Below are positions 32,856 to 45,464 of a stretch of 64,000 nt of DNA, one piece after another. Position 1 is the first letter of the stretch; each line of letters starts with the position of its first letter. The position numbers and the translations under genes are program-made. The DNA is from Adiantum capillus-veneris (lineage: Eukaryota > Streptophyta > Polypodiopsida > Polypodiales > Pteridaceae), in NCBI GenBank assembly GCA_014529385.2, contig CM043944.1, forward strand, positions 65,920,895 through 65,984,894, in the 5' to 3' direction. Under the pieces are notes generated by a model that saw nothing but the letters and a program-made list of their open reading frames with translations, searched no databases and was not told the origin of the DNA.

Positions 32856-32955
32856 GTAAGGACATGGCAAGCATGTGAAGCACTAAAAAAGAAGCGGCCT
32901 ACATGGCTAGACTATCCACGATTGTCAACTCTAGGACAAGGAACATCGACGTCCA
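32856..32955 (+). pseudogene. E1 copy A, 3' fragment
   Basis: This continues the sequence interrupted at 1844 and matches 36717-36810 of copy B (GTAAGGACATGG through the ACATC before its break). It is joined at about 32955 to the start of E1 copy B. Confidence 0.75.
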
Positions 32956-33685
32956 TAGCCTCAAAAGTGATCAACCAACTCCACAGGCCATCTAGTCACA
33001 AAATCCTGTGATTTTAGAGTCGACAAAGCATGAAGTGATGTCGAGACAGCAAAACTTTACCAAATTTAATTTATGACTTGTTTTACATGTATTGAATATG
33101 TATAGGTCATCAAATTTTGAAGTGTAGCAAAAAAATTAAGTGTTGTAAATAATTGCGTATGACACATTACATGTATGAGCCAAAATGACACATTACACAT
33201 CTATTACATGACACATTTCAAGTATGAGCCAAAATGATCAAGAAAAACTTGAAAATTGTCAAAAAACGAAAAGGAGTCCTTCCAATCCAAATTTTGAGTT
33301 ATCTGGCACATTGTTGATCCAAATTAACCCATATCTCATACACAGGGTCTACATCAAGCCTAGTTTCACCAAAAAATATTCATTTGAAAAAGTTAATAAG
33401 CGGAAGTATTTACTTTCTTGCCAAAATGGGTGAAAATTGCAACCTTGACCTTATGGGACCAAAGCACATGATGTCCTAAGCCCACTGACCAAATTTGAGC
33501 TAATTTAGATCTCAAAAACTCAAAATCCCTTTATATCTTTTGTTTCAAAAACTGAAAGCCTAAATATGGCACCATTTCCACCCCTTGCACTCAATTGATT
33601 CCACACTTCACTCATAGCACCTAATTACTATATATTTCAAGCCTATCATGTCAAAATTGCAAAAACTTCGAAAACATCCTCAGCT

Positions 33686-33707
33686 GTAAATAATCGCGAT
33701 TATTTAC
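33686..33707. other. perfect 22-bp palindrome in the E1 leader
   Basis: GTAAATAATCG followed by its own reverse complement forms a perfect dyad. Related imperfect versions occur upstream at about 33143 and 33390 and, in copy C, at about 47862, 48137 and 48430. The copy C spacing is about 275 and 293 bp. Confidence 0.8.
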
Positions 33708-33886
33708 TTTTGTTGTAAATTTTTGGTTAAACTTTATATTTACATATTTTTATGCATGTTTGCATGCTCCAAAATTGATTTGAAGCAAATTGGACTCAAT
33801 TTGTCAGCAATTCAGACTCAAGGGCATTTCAGAGTCAAATTAGCAAAATTTTCTGACTTTGGCACTCTATTCACTTAACAGAAGCA

Positions 33887-36800
33887 GTGAAAGCTGCCGA
33901 GAAGGCCAAGAAAAGGGTGCCCCAAAAAGAGAAGCTGCAAGAGCTACCACCCTACCAACTAGACTCAAGTTCAGTCAAGACGGCCAACGCAACATACTTG
34001 TCAAGAGAACACCTTGAAGAAAACAATAGAGCAGTTTTCACTGGAAGGTTTAAGAGTGAAGAAGGAAACCAAGTAGAGCCGCAACTGCTACCAAAAGAGA
34101 TATATGATGTAGCTGCAAAGTCAGACACAAAAGAATCCAATAGAAGGCTGGGCCTCAGAGACTTCTACGACTAGGAACCATGCAGAGTGGATTTCCAGAA
34201 AGCTTATGAGTTATTGTCTACTATTAAAGAGGATGGATCATCCCAAATCACTGACCAAGAAGGGCAGAAAGTAAAAGTGGTAATCACAAAGGAAATTGTG
34301 GCCGAGGCACTGAAGTTTCCAACTGAAGGGATGACAATGCGGGCCCGAGATATAAAGACAACAGGCACATTCACCAAGGAGACTGCCTCTCCAAATTTTT
34401 TCGACCTCATCCAAAGGCAAGTGGAAGAACCACCATTTCTATACCATTAACACTTCCACTTTTTAGCAAAACCCCGAATCATGTGGTTGCGATAGCTTAA
34501 TCCAAGTGTTGAACTCGACAACCAAGTAGCCAAATGATCATGCGTAGTATGTACTAACAATGTTGAAGGGAACCAAGAAAGAAGGTAAAATCACCTGTCT
34601 GGGTGCACCAGAAGTATTGATGAGAATAGCATATCATGCTATTGGCATGGCCGTCAATTTGCCTCCAGCCCCATATCAGAACACATGGATTGTGTCGCCA
34701 CAGCCTTCTCCAAGAACTATGCGTTCATCAAACATAGTGTATGAGTCAGATGAAGAATCTACCAAAAGTTCCCACCAAGTTCATAGTAATGAGAGCTCAG
34801 AAAACAAGGAAAGGCGAGTCAGAGTTGAAGATATGAAGAAGAAAGCTGTAGCTACACACTAAGAAGAACCTTAGCAAAAGAAGGCGAGGTTTGAAAGAGA
34901 AAAACAAACTTATGAAAGAAGTGACGAAGCTGCAGATGAGGACCCGGAAAAGTGGGTTCCAAGAGAAATAAGGGAACTTAGAAACAAGAACCCTGCAAGG
35001 AAGGAAGCAGAGGACCCCACAGACTTCCTTGAACACATGTATGCAGAGACAGAAGCCCTCAATTTAAAAGAAGCTCAAGAAGCTGAGAGGAAAGCAAGAA
35101 AAGACGCGGCCGAGCAACAAAGACAAGTGGAGGCTACAAAAGAAGGCGAGACACAACACTATGAGGAGGAGATGTCTCCAAAGCTAACCTCACCCGCTAC
35201 AGAATAGGCAGACCACCCAATGCCAAGCCCTCACCCTTCACCAACAGTTAGACCCAATGAGGGCAAGGAAGCCAAAGAAAAACAGCCTAAACACGAGGAA
35301 CATGCAGGAGCAAGTTTTGAACAACCAAGGCCAACCGAACAAAGAGAGTCAAAACCATCTACGACCACCCAACAGGAAACCACAGAGGCATCCACAAGGC
35401 CGCAAGCAACCAAAGTAGTCGAGGCAACCACAACGCCTCAAGGTGAAGAACAACCCCCGCCGCAACAACAAACAGCCACCACAACACCACGCAACAAGTC
35501 ACACACTGAGACTGCTGAAACATTTAGGTAGACTACATAGTGTGAAGAATGGGAGACAGGTGACGAAGTCATCATGCAAGTAAACAAATATGCCAAGAAG
35601 ATACAGCAGATGAGAGGAAAAATGCGAACAACAACACTTAGCCGTAGTGCTAAGGCTAGAGAGCTGGAACTCGTCATCGATACTCTACAGAGAGAGTTAG
35701 ATGATAGGATGATTATCATTTGATATTTACAAAGCAAGTCAAGGAGCTGAAAGATGAAGCCGAACAACACCAGCTAGACAAAGAGAAGGAACAGAAAGAA
35801 ATGGAGGAGCTAGAAGGACTTCTAACAAAGTTATCAGATGCATGAAAGACCAAAGATCAACAACTGACAAAGGTAACAAATGAACTCCTAACCACAACTC
35901 TATCAGTACAAAAGATCCAAGTGCAGCTTGATGTAGCGAACGCTTCTCTACAATACTCAGAGAAAAGGGATCAATGATTACACAACTTTTTTTGAGACAG
36001 ATAAGAGAAAATCCTACTCTCGCTTCAATAAAAGGTATAGATGAAGTCTATAAGACTTTGGAAAAGAAAAACAAGCAACTTGAGCTAGAGCGAATCTAGA
36101 GAAATCACAGAGAAGAGACCTTGAATTTATGCAGGTACAACGAGAAGAACAACTGCTCAAGGAGATAGTAGAGCTAAAAAGTGTCAATCAGCTGCTGTTG
36201 AGCAAGGGACAACCAGAGACACAAGAAGAAGCAGGCCCCTTGGAGCAACTAGTTGCTGACATTTCCTCTCTTTCTTTTGTTGAGATGGAAGCACAGTGGA
36301 CAAAAGGGCTACGAGAAGAAGAAGATTTTCAAGTACCACTAACTGATGCTGAGCAAGTGCCTATGGTCCAGCTTTCTAAAGTCGAGGAAGATGCACTCAA
36401 AGAAAAGGTTTCCGAGGAGACAGATGCAAAATGAAAGGCATTGATGGATTGCGAGTTGAGAGTTCTCCACTCAGTTAATGTCACTCAACTCACTCCCAAC
36501 CAAATCAATGCACAATGGCATCAACAAGCATTGCCATACCCCTTGATCAAGGTAGAGCTATTACATGTAAAGGGTATGCAGGCAAAAGGAACGTATAGAA
36601 GATGTCCACCCCAAGTGGAGAGAGAGCTGTTTGAACAAGAATCCAAGATATCTGATTCTGTTCACAAGAGCATGTACCGTACTACAAAAAGACCCAACAT
36701 TTTATCTTGTACCAAGGGTAAGGACATGGAAAACATGTGAAGCACTAAAAAAGAAGGGGCCCACATGGCTAAACTATCCTCGATTGCCAGCTCTAGTACA

Positions 36801-37146
36801 AAGAACATCAACAAAGGAATACATGGTGAGAACCCTAACGGGCGCAATGAATTTCTTCAAAAGCCTTCCTGACCTATCATGTGCCATGTTATATAAAATT
36901 TATGGAATGCTGCTCACACGTATTCAAGCCTTTCACGATCCACAGCAAGCATGAGCTCCATGGATGTCATTCCTCAAAGGCAATAAGGGCCTCTACTATG
37001 ACTTAAGTGGTGAGCGTTCCGAAGAAGTCCTTTACGGCTTATACGCCAGATGCATGTTTTTGCCCTCAAGTAATATGTTGGCATTTGAGGAAGCATTTTA
37101 TACAGGTTTCTTCACTTGGCGAACAGAGATATTTGGGCCAGTGTGA
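33887..37146 (+). pseudogene. E1 coding region, copy B (unknown coiled-coil protein)
   Basis: Segment 1 (33887-34450, about 187 codons) is open except for a TAG at 34172-34174, where copy C has CAG. It contains KKRVPQKEK, YLSREHLEENN, LPKEIYD, YELLSTIKEDGSSQITDQ and GTFTKETA. Segment 2 (34560-35200) has LKGTKKEGKITCLGAPEVL and then long Lys/Glu-rich helices. Segment 3 (35220-35531) is Pro/Thr/Gln/Glu-rich. Segment 4 (35560-36430) is coiled coil. Segment 5 (36441-37146) contains VTQLTPNQINAQWHQQ, CMFLPSSNMLAFEEAFY and ends near the polypurine tract. Frameshifts separate the segments. I do not recognise the protein; a structural Gag-like role is a guess from its position and helical content. 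Confidence 0.6.
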
Positions 37147-37275
37147 TAAGAAACCTCACATCTAGAGTTTTTGGCTATTCAGCCATTGAGCTTTAATATA
37201 GGGTCACCATGCAGTTCTTGTAGTTTCCTAACAAAGAAAGAAGGATCAGAGTTGTGTCAAGAGACGACACAGTCG

Positions 37276-37290
37276 AGAAGGGGGGGGGGA
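37276..37290 (+). promoter_or_regulatory. E1 polypurine tract
   Basis: GAGAAGGGGGGGGGA stands immediately before TGTTAGCAGC. Copy C has a 14-G run in the same place (about 53220-53233). Confidence 0.7.
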
Positions 37291-39057
37291 TGTTAGCAGC
37301 AAGCTAACTTGGATACCATTTTTCGTAGCTGGAGCTACAAGCTTCCAGACTGTATCAACCTGCCTTTAGTTAGAGCTCCCAGATTATTAGTTTTGACCAC
37401 CAGAAACCTTGGCTAAGGTATAAAAGCCAATTTTTGTAAGTTTTTATAAGTTTTTGGATAATAGATACACAACATGATCTAACGACGCTCACTTCTCTCC
37501 TTCTCATCTTCCTACTCCCTCCCTGGTTGTCACATTTCATTCGCCTCTGTTGCGTTGCAACCGCAGGTGAGAGCTCTATGCATTGACGTAAGAATTTCAT
37601 GGTAAACCATAGCTTTTGGTGTCGCCGATGATTTCATCATAAGTAGTAATTTAAGATTCAAAATCATAAACTAAGTATGGGTGGGGTATTGCGGCATCAT
37701 TGCTAAGCATTTAGATGCATTGAGAGTCGAAAATGACTAGGTCAAAAACTCATTGTTGTTAATAATCATGATTTTTGCACTTGACCTAGAGTGAGATTTT
37801 TGAGACTATAAGCATGAGTGGTTAGGTATTATAAACATTTCCTAGAAGTTTCTCAATGTTTTGATGTTGTTTGATGCTGTAAGGGATATGATTTGTTTGC
37901 TGATGAGCGATTAGCTTTTGGTGATTTTAGTCATTTGATTGTATCTTGAGTTAGATGCGAGTTGTTTGTTGTTTTCCAAGAGATTGACAACTTCTTGTAG
38001 CCTCTATGCACTAGTCAAGTCAGCTTCGTCCCATTCATTGACAATGGTTCTCACTATGTTTGCAATAAGATAGGAGTGAGGCTAGACACCCGTCCACAAA
38101 GGCATCTCCCTAGACTTTCCTCAAAAAGAGTGGCACGTAAGTTGCATTGTCTGCTATATGGGATATATGGTGCTACATCAGCAAAATCATTGTTTCATAT
38201 AGTTTCTTATTCATTCAATCAAAGTATAGTTTCTGTATTTTTATCATAATAAATTGTTCTATATTATAGTGATCTGTGATCCTTTTATCATTCTTGGATT
38301 TTGTATTGATTTCTTCCTAGAGATGAACTCTAAAACCCAAAAACAAAAAAAATATGTTTATGTTCAATGAGCTTTTAATTAGAAATAAAGTCTATTTTAG
38401 TAACAAAAAATAAAAAATAAGTTTACACTGTGATATTTAGACATATTGGTTAATTTATTTTGGGTAGAGTAAATTTAGTGAATGCTTACTGTGTGTAGAA
38501 AAAGTTCATATTTGAAAGTGATTTAATTTAGTAGTTAACTATTTGTGTAGATTCATGCTCACAATTAAAAGTAACTTAGGTAGACTTAACTAGTGGCTTC
38601 ATGCCAAGTGTAGAGCAATGCTCACATATTGGAGGTAATTTATGTAAGTAGAATAGTGATTGCTTGAATTGTGTAGAGTTTGACTCACATTTGGAAGTGG
38701 TGTAGGTAAGGCAATCAAAATTATCTCTCACTCGTAGAGTTTGACTCACACTTGAAGGTCATTTAAGTAGGTTTAGAGGATTTCCTACCATGTGCAAAGT
38801 TTACTCACACTTGAAGGCTTATAGATGTAAATTAGGTGAATCTTTGTCATGTGTAGAGTGAAAACTCACAGTGAAGATGAATATTTAAGAGTTAAAATAA
38901 CAATATATTTTGAAATGTCAATGCTATGAACATTGTATGGTTGTTGATTTTTAAATAAGAAAGCATTGGTAATGATTTGGTTTTTGAATATAGTAGGAAT
39001 GGTTTGTATAGATTGAAACTAGTTTGAGCTATAGTGTTGATGGATAGTTTTGTTGAC
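37291..39057 (+). repeat. E1 3' LTR-like section, copy B
   Basis: It starts TGTTAGC after the polypurine tract and has a TATA box (GTATAAAAGCC, TATAAAAG at 37419-37426). Homology with copy C (53232-55028) ends at GATAGTTTTGTTGA. It carries a tandem array at 38493-38885. At about 1.77 kb this would be a long LTR; without a 5' partner in the window it cannot be confirmed as one. Confidence 0.5.
38493..38885 (+). repeat. degenerate ~60-bp tandem array, seven units
   Basis: Units start at GTGTAG or a close variant at 38493, 38545, 38608, 38671, 38732, 38791 and 38851. Each carries a conserved block like GAGTTTGACTCACACTTGAA. Unit spacing is 52-63 bp. The same array, collinear, is at about 54469-54860 in copy C, so it predates the split of the two copies. 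Confidence 0.85.
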
Positions 39058-39074
39058 AAACAAATGCTCCCAGT

Positions 39075-39434
<360 letters not shown>

Positions 39435-39436
39435 AC

Positions 39437-39448
39437 TGGTATCAGAGC
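39437..39448 (+). promoter_or_regulatory. tRNA-Met(i) primer-binding site
   Basis: TGGTATCAGAGC lies two bases after the 5' LTR, identical to copy 1. Confidence 0.95.
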
Positions 39449-40110
39449 CCTACCGGCCTCGACCCTCGGCCCTCGACAAAACCCTCGCGGGTACAGCCGC
39501 TTAACAACAGGAACGAAGCACAGTCGACCTGCTTAATATCGTGTAGAGTATACATGAACAGCATCGCCTTGGATTAACCAACAAATTTCGACACTGTGGC
39601 CTCTCCCAACTCGCCATCTACAGCCTGTTACGTCAGCTTTTTCCATCAGCGCTGCTTGCTGTTATAGAGAATTTTCCATTTCTGGTTCTTTGCTTATTAA
39701 TTTTTTCCACCTTATTTAAAGTCTTTGGATTTAAGCGAGAAGAACCCATTCAACACCGTCATCGCCTGCCATAGCTAGGCTTCATCAACACATAGTCTTG
39801 CCGAGCTACTCAAGTCAGTGTGTGAATCGACCAAAGGTTTTGACGACATCTCAAGACTATAGCTTCTCTTTAAATGATTCGGTTTTAAGAGAACGGTGCT
39901 CGTATGTGAATTTGAAGGTTTGTGCTCAAGCTAAAGCCGTTGCAAACGGGATATTGAATGAAGATCAGTCGCTGCTGGTTCTTCTTGGTTATTTTATGCT
40001 ACGGATCCAATGATATGCTATAAGGTAATTCAAAATTCCATTAACGAAGATCAAACATCATTGTTCGCAAGCATAACAAACACGACCAAGCTATCCTTTG
40101 CATATCGAAT

Positions 40111-41016
40111 ATGGCATCAAAAGTCGACAAGTTCAATGGATCCGGCTTCCACACTTGGCAGATCAAAGTTAAAGGCTATTTGATGCGGAAAAACTTATGG
40201 ACCATGGTTAAGCCTCTTGCAGCTGGCGAATCTGGCGCATCCGCTGTAGTTAGAAGGGCATTATCTGCTGCTGAGCTACAAAGGAAAGACTAACAAGCTT
40301 TTGGTATCATTCTAACCTCCTTAGAAGACGACTTTATTCATTATTTGGACGATGTTGATTCCTCAAGTGCTGCCTGGATAGAGTTAGAAAAGCTTTTCGG
40401 TGCCAAAGCTAAATATTCAAAAATGAGTTTAAAAATGGAATTGTATTCCATCCGCATGCGTGAAGATGAAAACATTGCAGCTTTAGCCAATAGATTGAAG
40501 AGTATTAAAACTCAACTTGTTTATGTCAAAGCTTCAGTACCATAAGAAGATCTCATATCCATTTTGTTAAAAAGTTTGAGTGACAAATTTCATCAGATTG
40601 TTACTGTTTTAAAATAGAAAGATCCGCTACCCTCCTTGGATGGTATCATCAATTCATTGCAAGAAGAAGAACGTAGGGTACCTAGTACCAATTCTACTAT
40701 TTTTCCCAGTGCTGCATATACAGTTTCGAATGCTGTATCCCCCACTAGTTCTTCTGATAATTCTAGTGCATATGCAGTCAATAAATGTGCTGCTACAGTA
40801 GCTTCATCTCGACCACTCAATGGAACCAGATTTTGTGCCATTTGTGGGCGTAACAATCACCAGACGAAAGACTGTTTCAAGAAGAATCCTTGTGTTCACT
40901 GTGGTAAAACAAATCATCCGTCAAATAGGTGCTTTCAAAAGGATAAAACTCAAATTCATGTGGTTGAGGGAGACACTGAATCTCCAATATATTCTGTTGA
41001 TGAGGAATTTTTTTAG
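40111..41016 (+). pseudogene. Copia-type Gag (UBN2 family), inactivated copy
   Basis: The start codon is intact (MASKVDKFNGSGFHTWQIKV). The frame is maintained with no indel, but in-frame stops occur at 40291-40293 (TAA), 40543-40545 (TAA) and 40615-40617 (TAG), each a single-base change from the copy 1 codon (GAA, GAA and GAG). The last TAG at 41014-41016 replaces a Tyr codon and trims the C-terminus. The UBN2 region and both zinc knuckles (CAICGRNNHQTKDC, CVHCGKTNHPSNRC) remain readable. Together the two copies give a good consensus for the family Gag. Confidence 0.9.
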
Positions 41017-41384
41017 ATCAACTCTTTTCATGTTGTTTAGTCAAAATACATTGTACGGGCTATAGACACTGCCACCCATGAGTGGTAAGACCTCCCAATT
41101 TATCAGTTTTTGTTCTCAAGTCTTATTTTGTCATACTTCTCATGAGGTTACTAGCTACACCTTAAACCCAAGGTTTGGCAGTGAACCAAAAACTCCATTT
41201 TTGGTAGCTAACTTTTTCTTACCTACATCCTATCTCTTCAAGGGGGGGTTATTGATCTAACACCAGGTTATGGATACACCAGAAATCCTTGGTTGTGAGA
41301 AAACCTAAAACTCACGGTTAACGAGTACACCAAAAACTCGAGGTATCATGAGTTGCTTGTCCAGTTCGGGCTTGAGGGGGGGAT

Positions 41385-41588
41385 TGTTGGGTTCAAGCCC
41401 ATGTCGGTTAGCCCATGAGAACAAGTCTCAAGGCATGCAGCTATAGACCATCAGTTAGTGGAGTTTGCATGAGAAAAAAGGTGTGGTTGATATCACCTTT
41501 CAAAAACTATGTAAAGACTTCTTTTTAATGGAAATAGATGAAGTAGCGTGTTATTTTTGCTTGGCTTGTGTCGACTTCTTCTTCTTCT

Positions 41589-41624
<36 letters not shown>

Positions 41625-41674
41625 CTTCTCTGCACGCTCTGCACCACCATGGCTCCCTAGCCGCCTTCACAACA
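41385..41674 (+). repeat. 3' LTR of TR-GAG copy 2
   Basis: It is 290 bp, with the CT run at 41591-41621 much shorter than in the 5' LTR. It follows the polypurine tract GAGGGGGGGAT at 41374-41384. Confidence 0.95.
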
Positions 41675-41679
41675 CCAGT

Positions 41680-43508
41680 AGCATGCAACGAGTCAGGCAA
41701 ATCTATGTACCAAAAGCACATCTTAAGGACGAGCCGATTCAAATTTGGGTGCCCAGAACATCATCTACTGTACCAAAGATGGTTCCAAGGTTCAAAACAC
41801 AAAGAGGAGCATCTTCAAGCAGGAAACCTAAAACAAAATGGATTTGGAATAAAAAAGAGCACTTATCTTCTCTGCAAACTATAAAACCCATGGAGCAATG
41901 CAGAGTTAAGTCTCAAAAGACTCAACCACAACATTCTAACCAAGACAAACCAAGACATCAATGGCAGATAAAAGCTTGACAACCACCAATATTGATACTG
42001 ATAGCTCAGGAAATCACCGTGCCAAAGCATTCTGATGGTACAATCAAGCAAAGAGCACACATGTTACGAATTGCTCTTTGGAAGACAACAAAAGAAAACC
42101 TCGACATTAGAAACCCTTGAGTTAATTAGTCAAGACCCAACTCTTGCACATCATAATGGTTTGAATTACATTGATCTTCAAAGCATGGTAGAGCCAACCA
42201 AGTCTATGCCTAGACACCATTATCAACCCATGCACATAGTTGTCCCAGAGTACGCCATCTAGGAGGGGTGGAATAGAACTAAGTAATTAAGGACAATGTT
42301 TGAAGAGGGAGGAAAAAGTTTGATGTTAACATGTGAATTTATTGCAAACTTACCTAATAATGCCCTTAACAAGTCATCAACAGGGGGAATTTAACTGATA
42401 ACATCTTCTCAATGAGTGTAAATAATGTATATACTATGAGAAAATCATCAAAAAATGAAATTTTTTTGTTATTTGTTATTGTATTGGGACTTAAAAATGG
42501 AGAAATCCAACAAAAAACAATAAAGTTGTGTTTTTCAATGGATTTTTTTAATTATTGGATTTTCACTTTGCTTTTTTAACGCATTTTGTTATTTTCCTTT
42601 ATTTTTCAATAAACAGGGCAAAAATTAATAATAAATAGCAAATGAGCTCAGATACAGAAATTGAAGATACGGTGATGATCAGAAGGACAAGGCGAACAGG
42701 TACAAAAAATCTCAACAAAATCGACAGATGGAAGCGAGAAGCCTAAATTAGGCCTAGGCCAAGGCCTACTTTTGCAAATCCTTGCAGAATGAGCTACTGG
42801 AACTCGATTGAGGAAATTTTTGAGTTTAACATAGATTTCATAGCCTAATAGGACTAACTAGAGAATTTGGGAAAAAATGGTTTGGGAAGTCCGAGTATAG
42901 ATATCCAAGGTAGCCTAAAATCACCTCATTTCCACTAGTCTCCCTTGGAAAAGAGAGCTCTCAACCTTCTTCGCACGCGATCTCCGGAGTCCAGAGTCGC
43001 CCTTTTACAACACCGTTTCACACGAGACATGAGGGGTAAGTTCTATGCTTATCAATGATCACCTCTATATGGCCAGTAGCATGTCTAAGCTCAAGGAAAA
43101 AACCCTAGAAATCGAGCAGTGCACGAAGTCCTACGACAAAAATTTGACCATAGCGGCCTGTCAGCTCAACCCAATAAGACAAGACTTGATTTGTAGCATG
43201 TATCCATATAATAGAACACATCTATATCACCAGATGACCATTCGGTAGCAAGGATCGAGGGGGGTCCCAAGTAGAAAAGCTAGGTTTTTGCTAGATGCCA
43301 GAATTGGATGCTGACTTCACAAACAGCTTATAGACTGGGTCTATGCACAATGTACATGTATGGTTTCATAAAAACAGTCAAGGAAAGCTCTCAAAAAACA
43401 AAAAACAGTTCAAAGGCTACAAAGCATCAAAATTGACATACGAAGACAAACTGACTCCAAATGGGCCAAAACTGGATGGGTAGCTTCAGGACTATGTAGC
43501 AGAGAAAT
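41680..43508. other. unassigned interval between TR-GAG copy 2 and CACTA
   Basis: A reading frame after the LTR (about 41697-41979) contains RQIYVPKAHLKDEPIQIWVP and a basic tail. A second (42035-42262) contains CYELLFGRQQKK, reminiscent of a retroelement polyprotein but too short to assign. From 42270 to 43040 it is AT-rich with nothing recognisable. A 67-codon frame at 43045-43248 has no recognisable motif. Confidence 0.4.
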
Positions 43509-43856
43509 CACTACAACATAACATCAAGATATCGACGCAGTATATATCGACGGGTACCTTTCCATGCGCATATCGATGTACTTTCATCCCGTCGATATAT
43601 GGATCGAAATATCCGTCAACATGCGCATGGAAATACGCGTGGCAAGGCATACTTTTCCACGCGTATATCGACGGATATTACCACGAGTATATTGACACAC
43701 ATTTCGACGCAAAAAATTGGGGGGAAAAAAAGGGAAACCCGCGCGCATGGGCCATTTTCGCCTGCGACCCGCGCACTCAGATCTTGGCCGAAACCTGTTG
43801 CGCAGGTATTATGAAACTCCTCCCAACCCCTCTCTCTCTCTCTCTACATCGTGTGT

Positions 43857-43873
43857 GTGTGTGTGTGTGTGTG

Positions 43874-43923
<50 letters not shown>

Positions 43924-44084
43924 GTGTGTGTGTGTGTGTAAATAAGAAATTAAAAAGCTAGAGAGAGAGATAGATGTGTGTGTGCGTGTAGGAAATTAAA
44001 GAGAGAGAGAGAGAGAGAAATGTATGCGTAGGAAATTAAAACTAGAGAGAGAGAGAAAAAAATGTATGCGTAGGAAATTAAAAC

Positions 44085-44143
<59 letters not shown>

Positions 44144-44161
44144 GTATGCGGAGGAAATTAA

Positions 44162-44239
<78 letters not shown>

Positions 44240-44725
44240 AATGTATGCGTAGGAAATTAAAATTAAAGAAAGAGAAATGAAATGAAATGTTATATTAACG
44301 TCTTCAAAAGGCCAAAGTGACTTATGAGACGAGAAAGTTACAATGTGGTGGATCTGATACAAAGTTAGAGTAACAAGATGACAAAATGACAAAATAAAAC
44401 ATTATGGAATCCTAAACTGTTGGGTGTGGACTAAGCAGCTAAATAGCTAGCTGGGATAGGTAGATCATAGGAGATCCAGCATTGGTCGTTGGCGGATCTC
44501 ATCAATCTCCTCCATGGTCAGTAGTTTGACCGGGCGTTGTGCATGTCGAGCCAAAGTGACCAGGATCCTCTCATGCAGCCTCTGTCGATGTTGTGTAGTC
44601 CTTTGCCGTCGTGGGTGTCTAGATCTCCCTAGCTCAATCGCTCGTTCGATCAGTATACCTCTGGTGTAAAGCGATGAGCTCTGCTGTGGTAGAGAGGGAG
44701 AGAGAGAGAGATGTTCGTATAAATT

Positions 44726-44762
<37 letters not shown>

Positions 44763-44775
44763 GAGAAAGAGAGTG

Positions 44776-44810
<35 letters not shown>

Positions 44811-44952
44811 TAGGAAAGTGGAAAGTGAGATAGAGAGAGAGAGAGATAGGGAAATAGGGAAATAGAGAGAGAAAGAGAGAGCGAGATCGAGAGAGAGAGA
44901 GAGAGAAAGAGAGAGATCGAGATCGAGAGAGAAAGAACGAGAGATAGGGTAC

Positions 44953-45037
<85 letters not shown>

Positions 45038-45060
45038 GAGAGATAGAGAGTGGTATATAT
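43857..45060. repeat. (GA)n and (GT)n microsatellite islands in the CACTA element
   Basis: Long pure GA runs are at about 43876-43921, 44087-44139, 44166-44236 and 44958-45031, with GT runs near 43850-43875 and 43923-43939 and AT runs near 44776-44797. GGAAATTAAA recurs between the GA blocks (about 43991, 44031, 44072, 44153 and 44251), so the block itself is a higher-order tandem repeat of GA run plus a spacer. Confidence 0.9.
44465..44686 (-). CDS. C-terminal exon-like open frame, minus strand, unknown
   Basis: A 73-codon open stretch without an early Met follows a pyrimidine-rich CTCTCTACCACAG that would serve as a 3' splice site. It encodes a basic helical sequence (IERAIELGRSRHPRRQRTTQ, RLHERILVTLARHAQRP) and ends MEEIDEIRQRPMLDLL and TGA. 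It is GC-richer and more protein-like than the surrounding GA repeats. It could be a fragment of a second CACTA gene or a captured host exon. The opposite strand to the TnpD-type gene favours capture, but weakly. Confidence 0.35.
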   Translation of the reverse strand, partial: QQSSSLYTRGILIERAIELGRSRHPRRQRTTQHRQRLHERILVTLARHAQRPVKLLTMEEIDEIRQRPMLDLL

Positions 45061-45464
45061 ATATAGAGAGAGAGAATTAACTAGAGATAGCTACAGAGAT
45101 AGAGAGAGAGATATAGATAGTAGACAGAGAAAGAGAGAGAGAAAGATTTAGGTTGGCTGACGAATTGTGTGAAAAGGATAGAAACTCTCCCTATCTCTCT
45201 CTCTCCCCCTCTAGAAGAAACTATGGAACTAAAAGAGGCAAAGGGGTTTTGCCCGCTACACGCATTGCCATGTACACCTGGGAGTGCACGTATGTGTCTA
45301 CCCATATAGGATTTGACCAATAAAGACGAGATTTTGACCCGGTGGTCCTGATCTCCGTACACCTCCCGATCGAGGTGTACGGAGATTGGGCAAGACTAGA
45401 GAATGCGAGGTAGTTTACATTGTGAGGAGTATATATATTAAAACAACATTCATAATCATTGTAG

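Larger units (their letters stand above)
32956..39057 (+). mobile_element. E1 repeat, copy B (unclassified, LTR-retrotransposon-like)
   Basis: The copy has about 930 bp of AT-rich leader (32956-33886), a decayed coding region (33887-37146), a polypurine tract (37276-37290), and an LTR-like 3' section that starts TGTTAGCAGCAAGC at 37291 and ends near 39057. Copy C (47667-55028) is collinear over the whole length, and both begin at the same point (TCCATAGCCTCAAAAGTG). The 5' LTR expected from the 3' structure is missing in both, so the true left end may lie outside. No reverse transcriptase is present, which would fit a large non-autonomous LTR element. Confidence 0.6.

Noticed and set aside
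38493-38885. Regularly spaced repeats resembling a CRISPR array
   Set aside because: Units are degenerate, spacers are related to one another, and the same array exists in a second copy of a eukaryotic repeat. It is an ordinary tandem array.
42035-42262. Retroelement integrase fragment (CYELLFGRQQKK)
   Set aside because: It is suggestive of the YELLFGR-type motif, but it is a single short match without neighbouring integrase residues, so it was left unassigned.
44084-44392. 102-codon Ser-Leu-rich frame on the minus strand
   Set aside because: It is produced by the GA arrays in the CACTA element and has no protein-like sequence.
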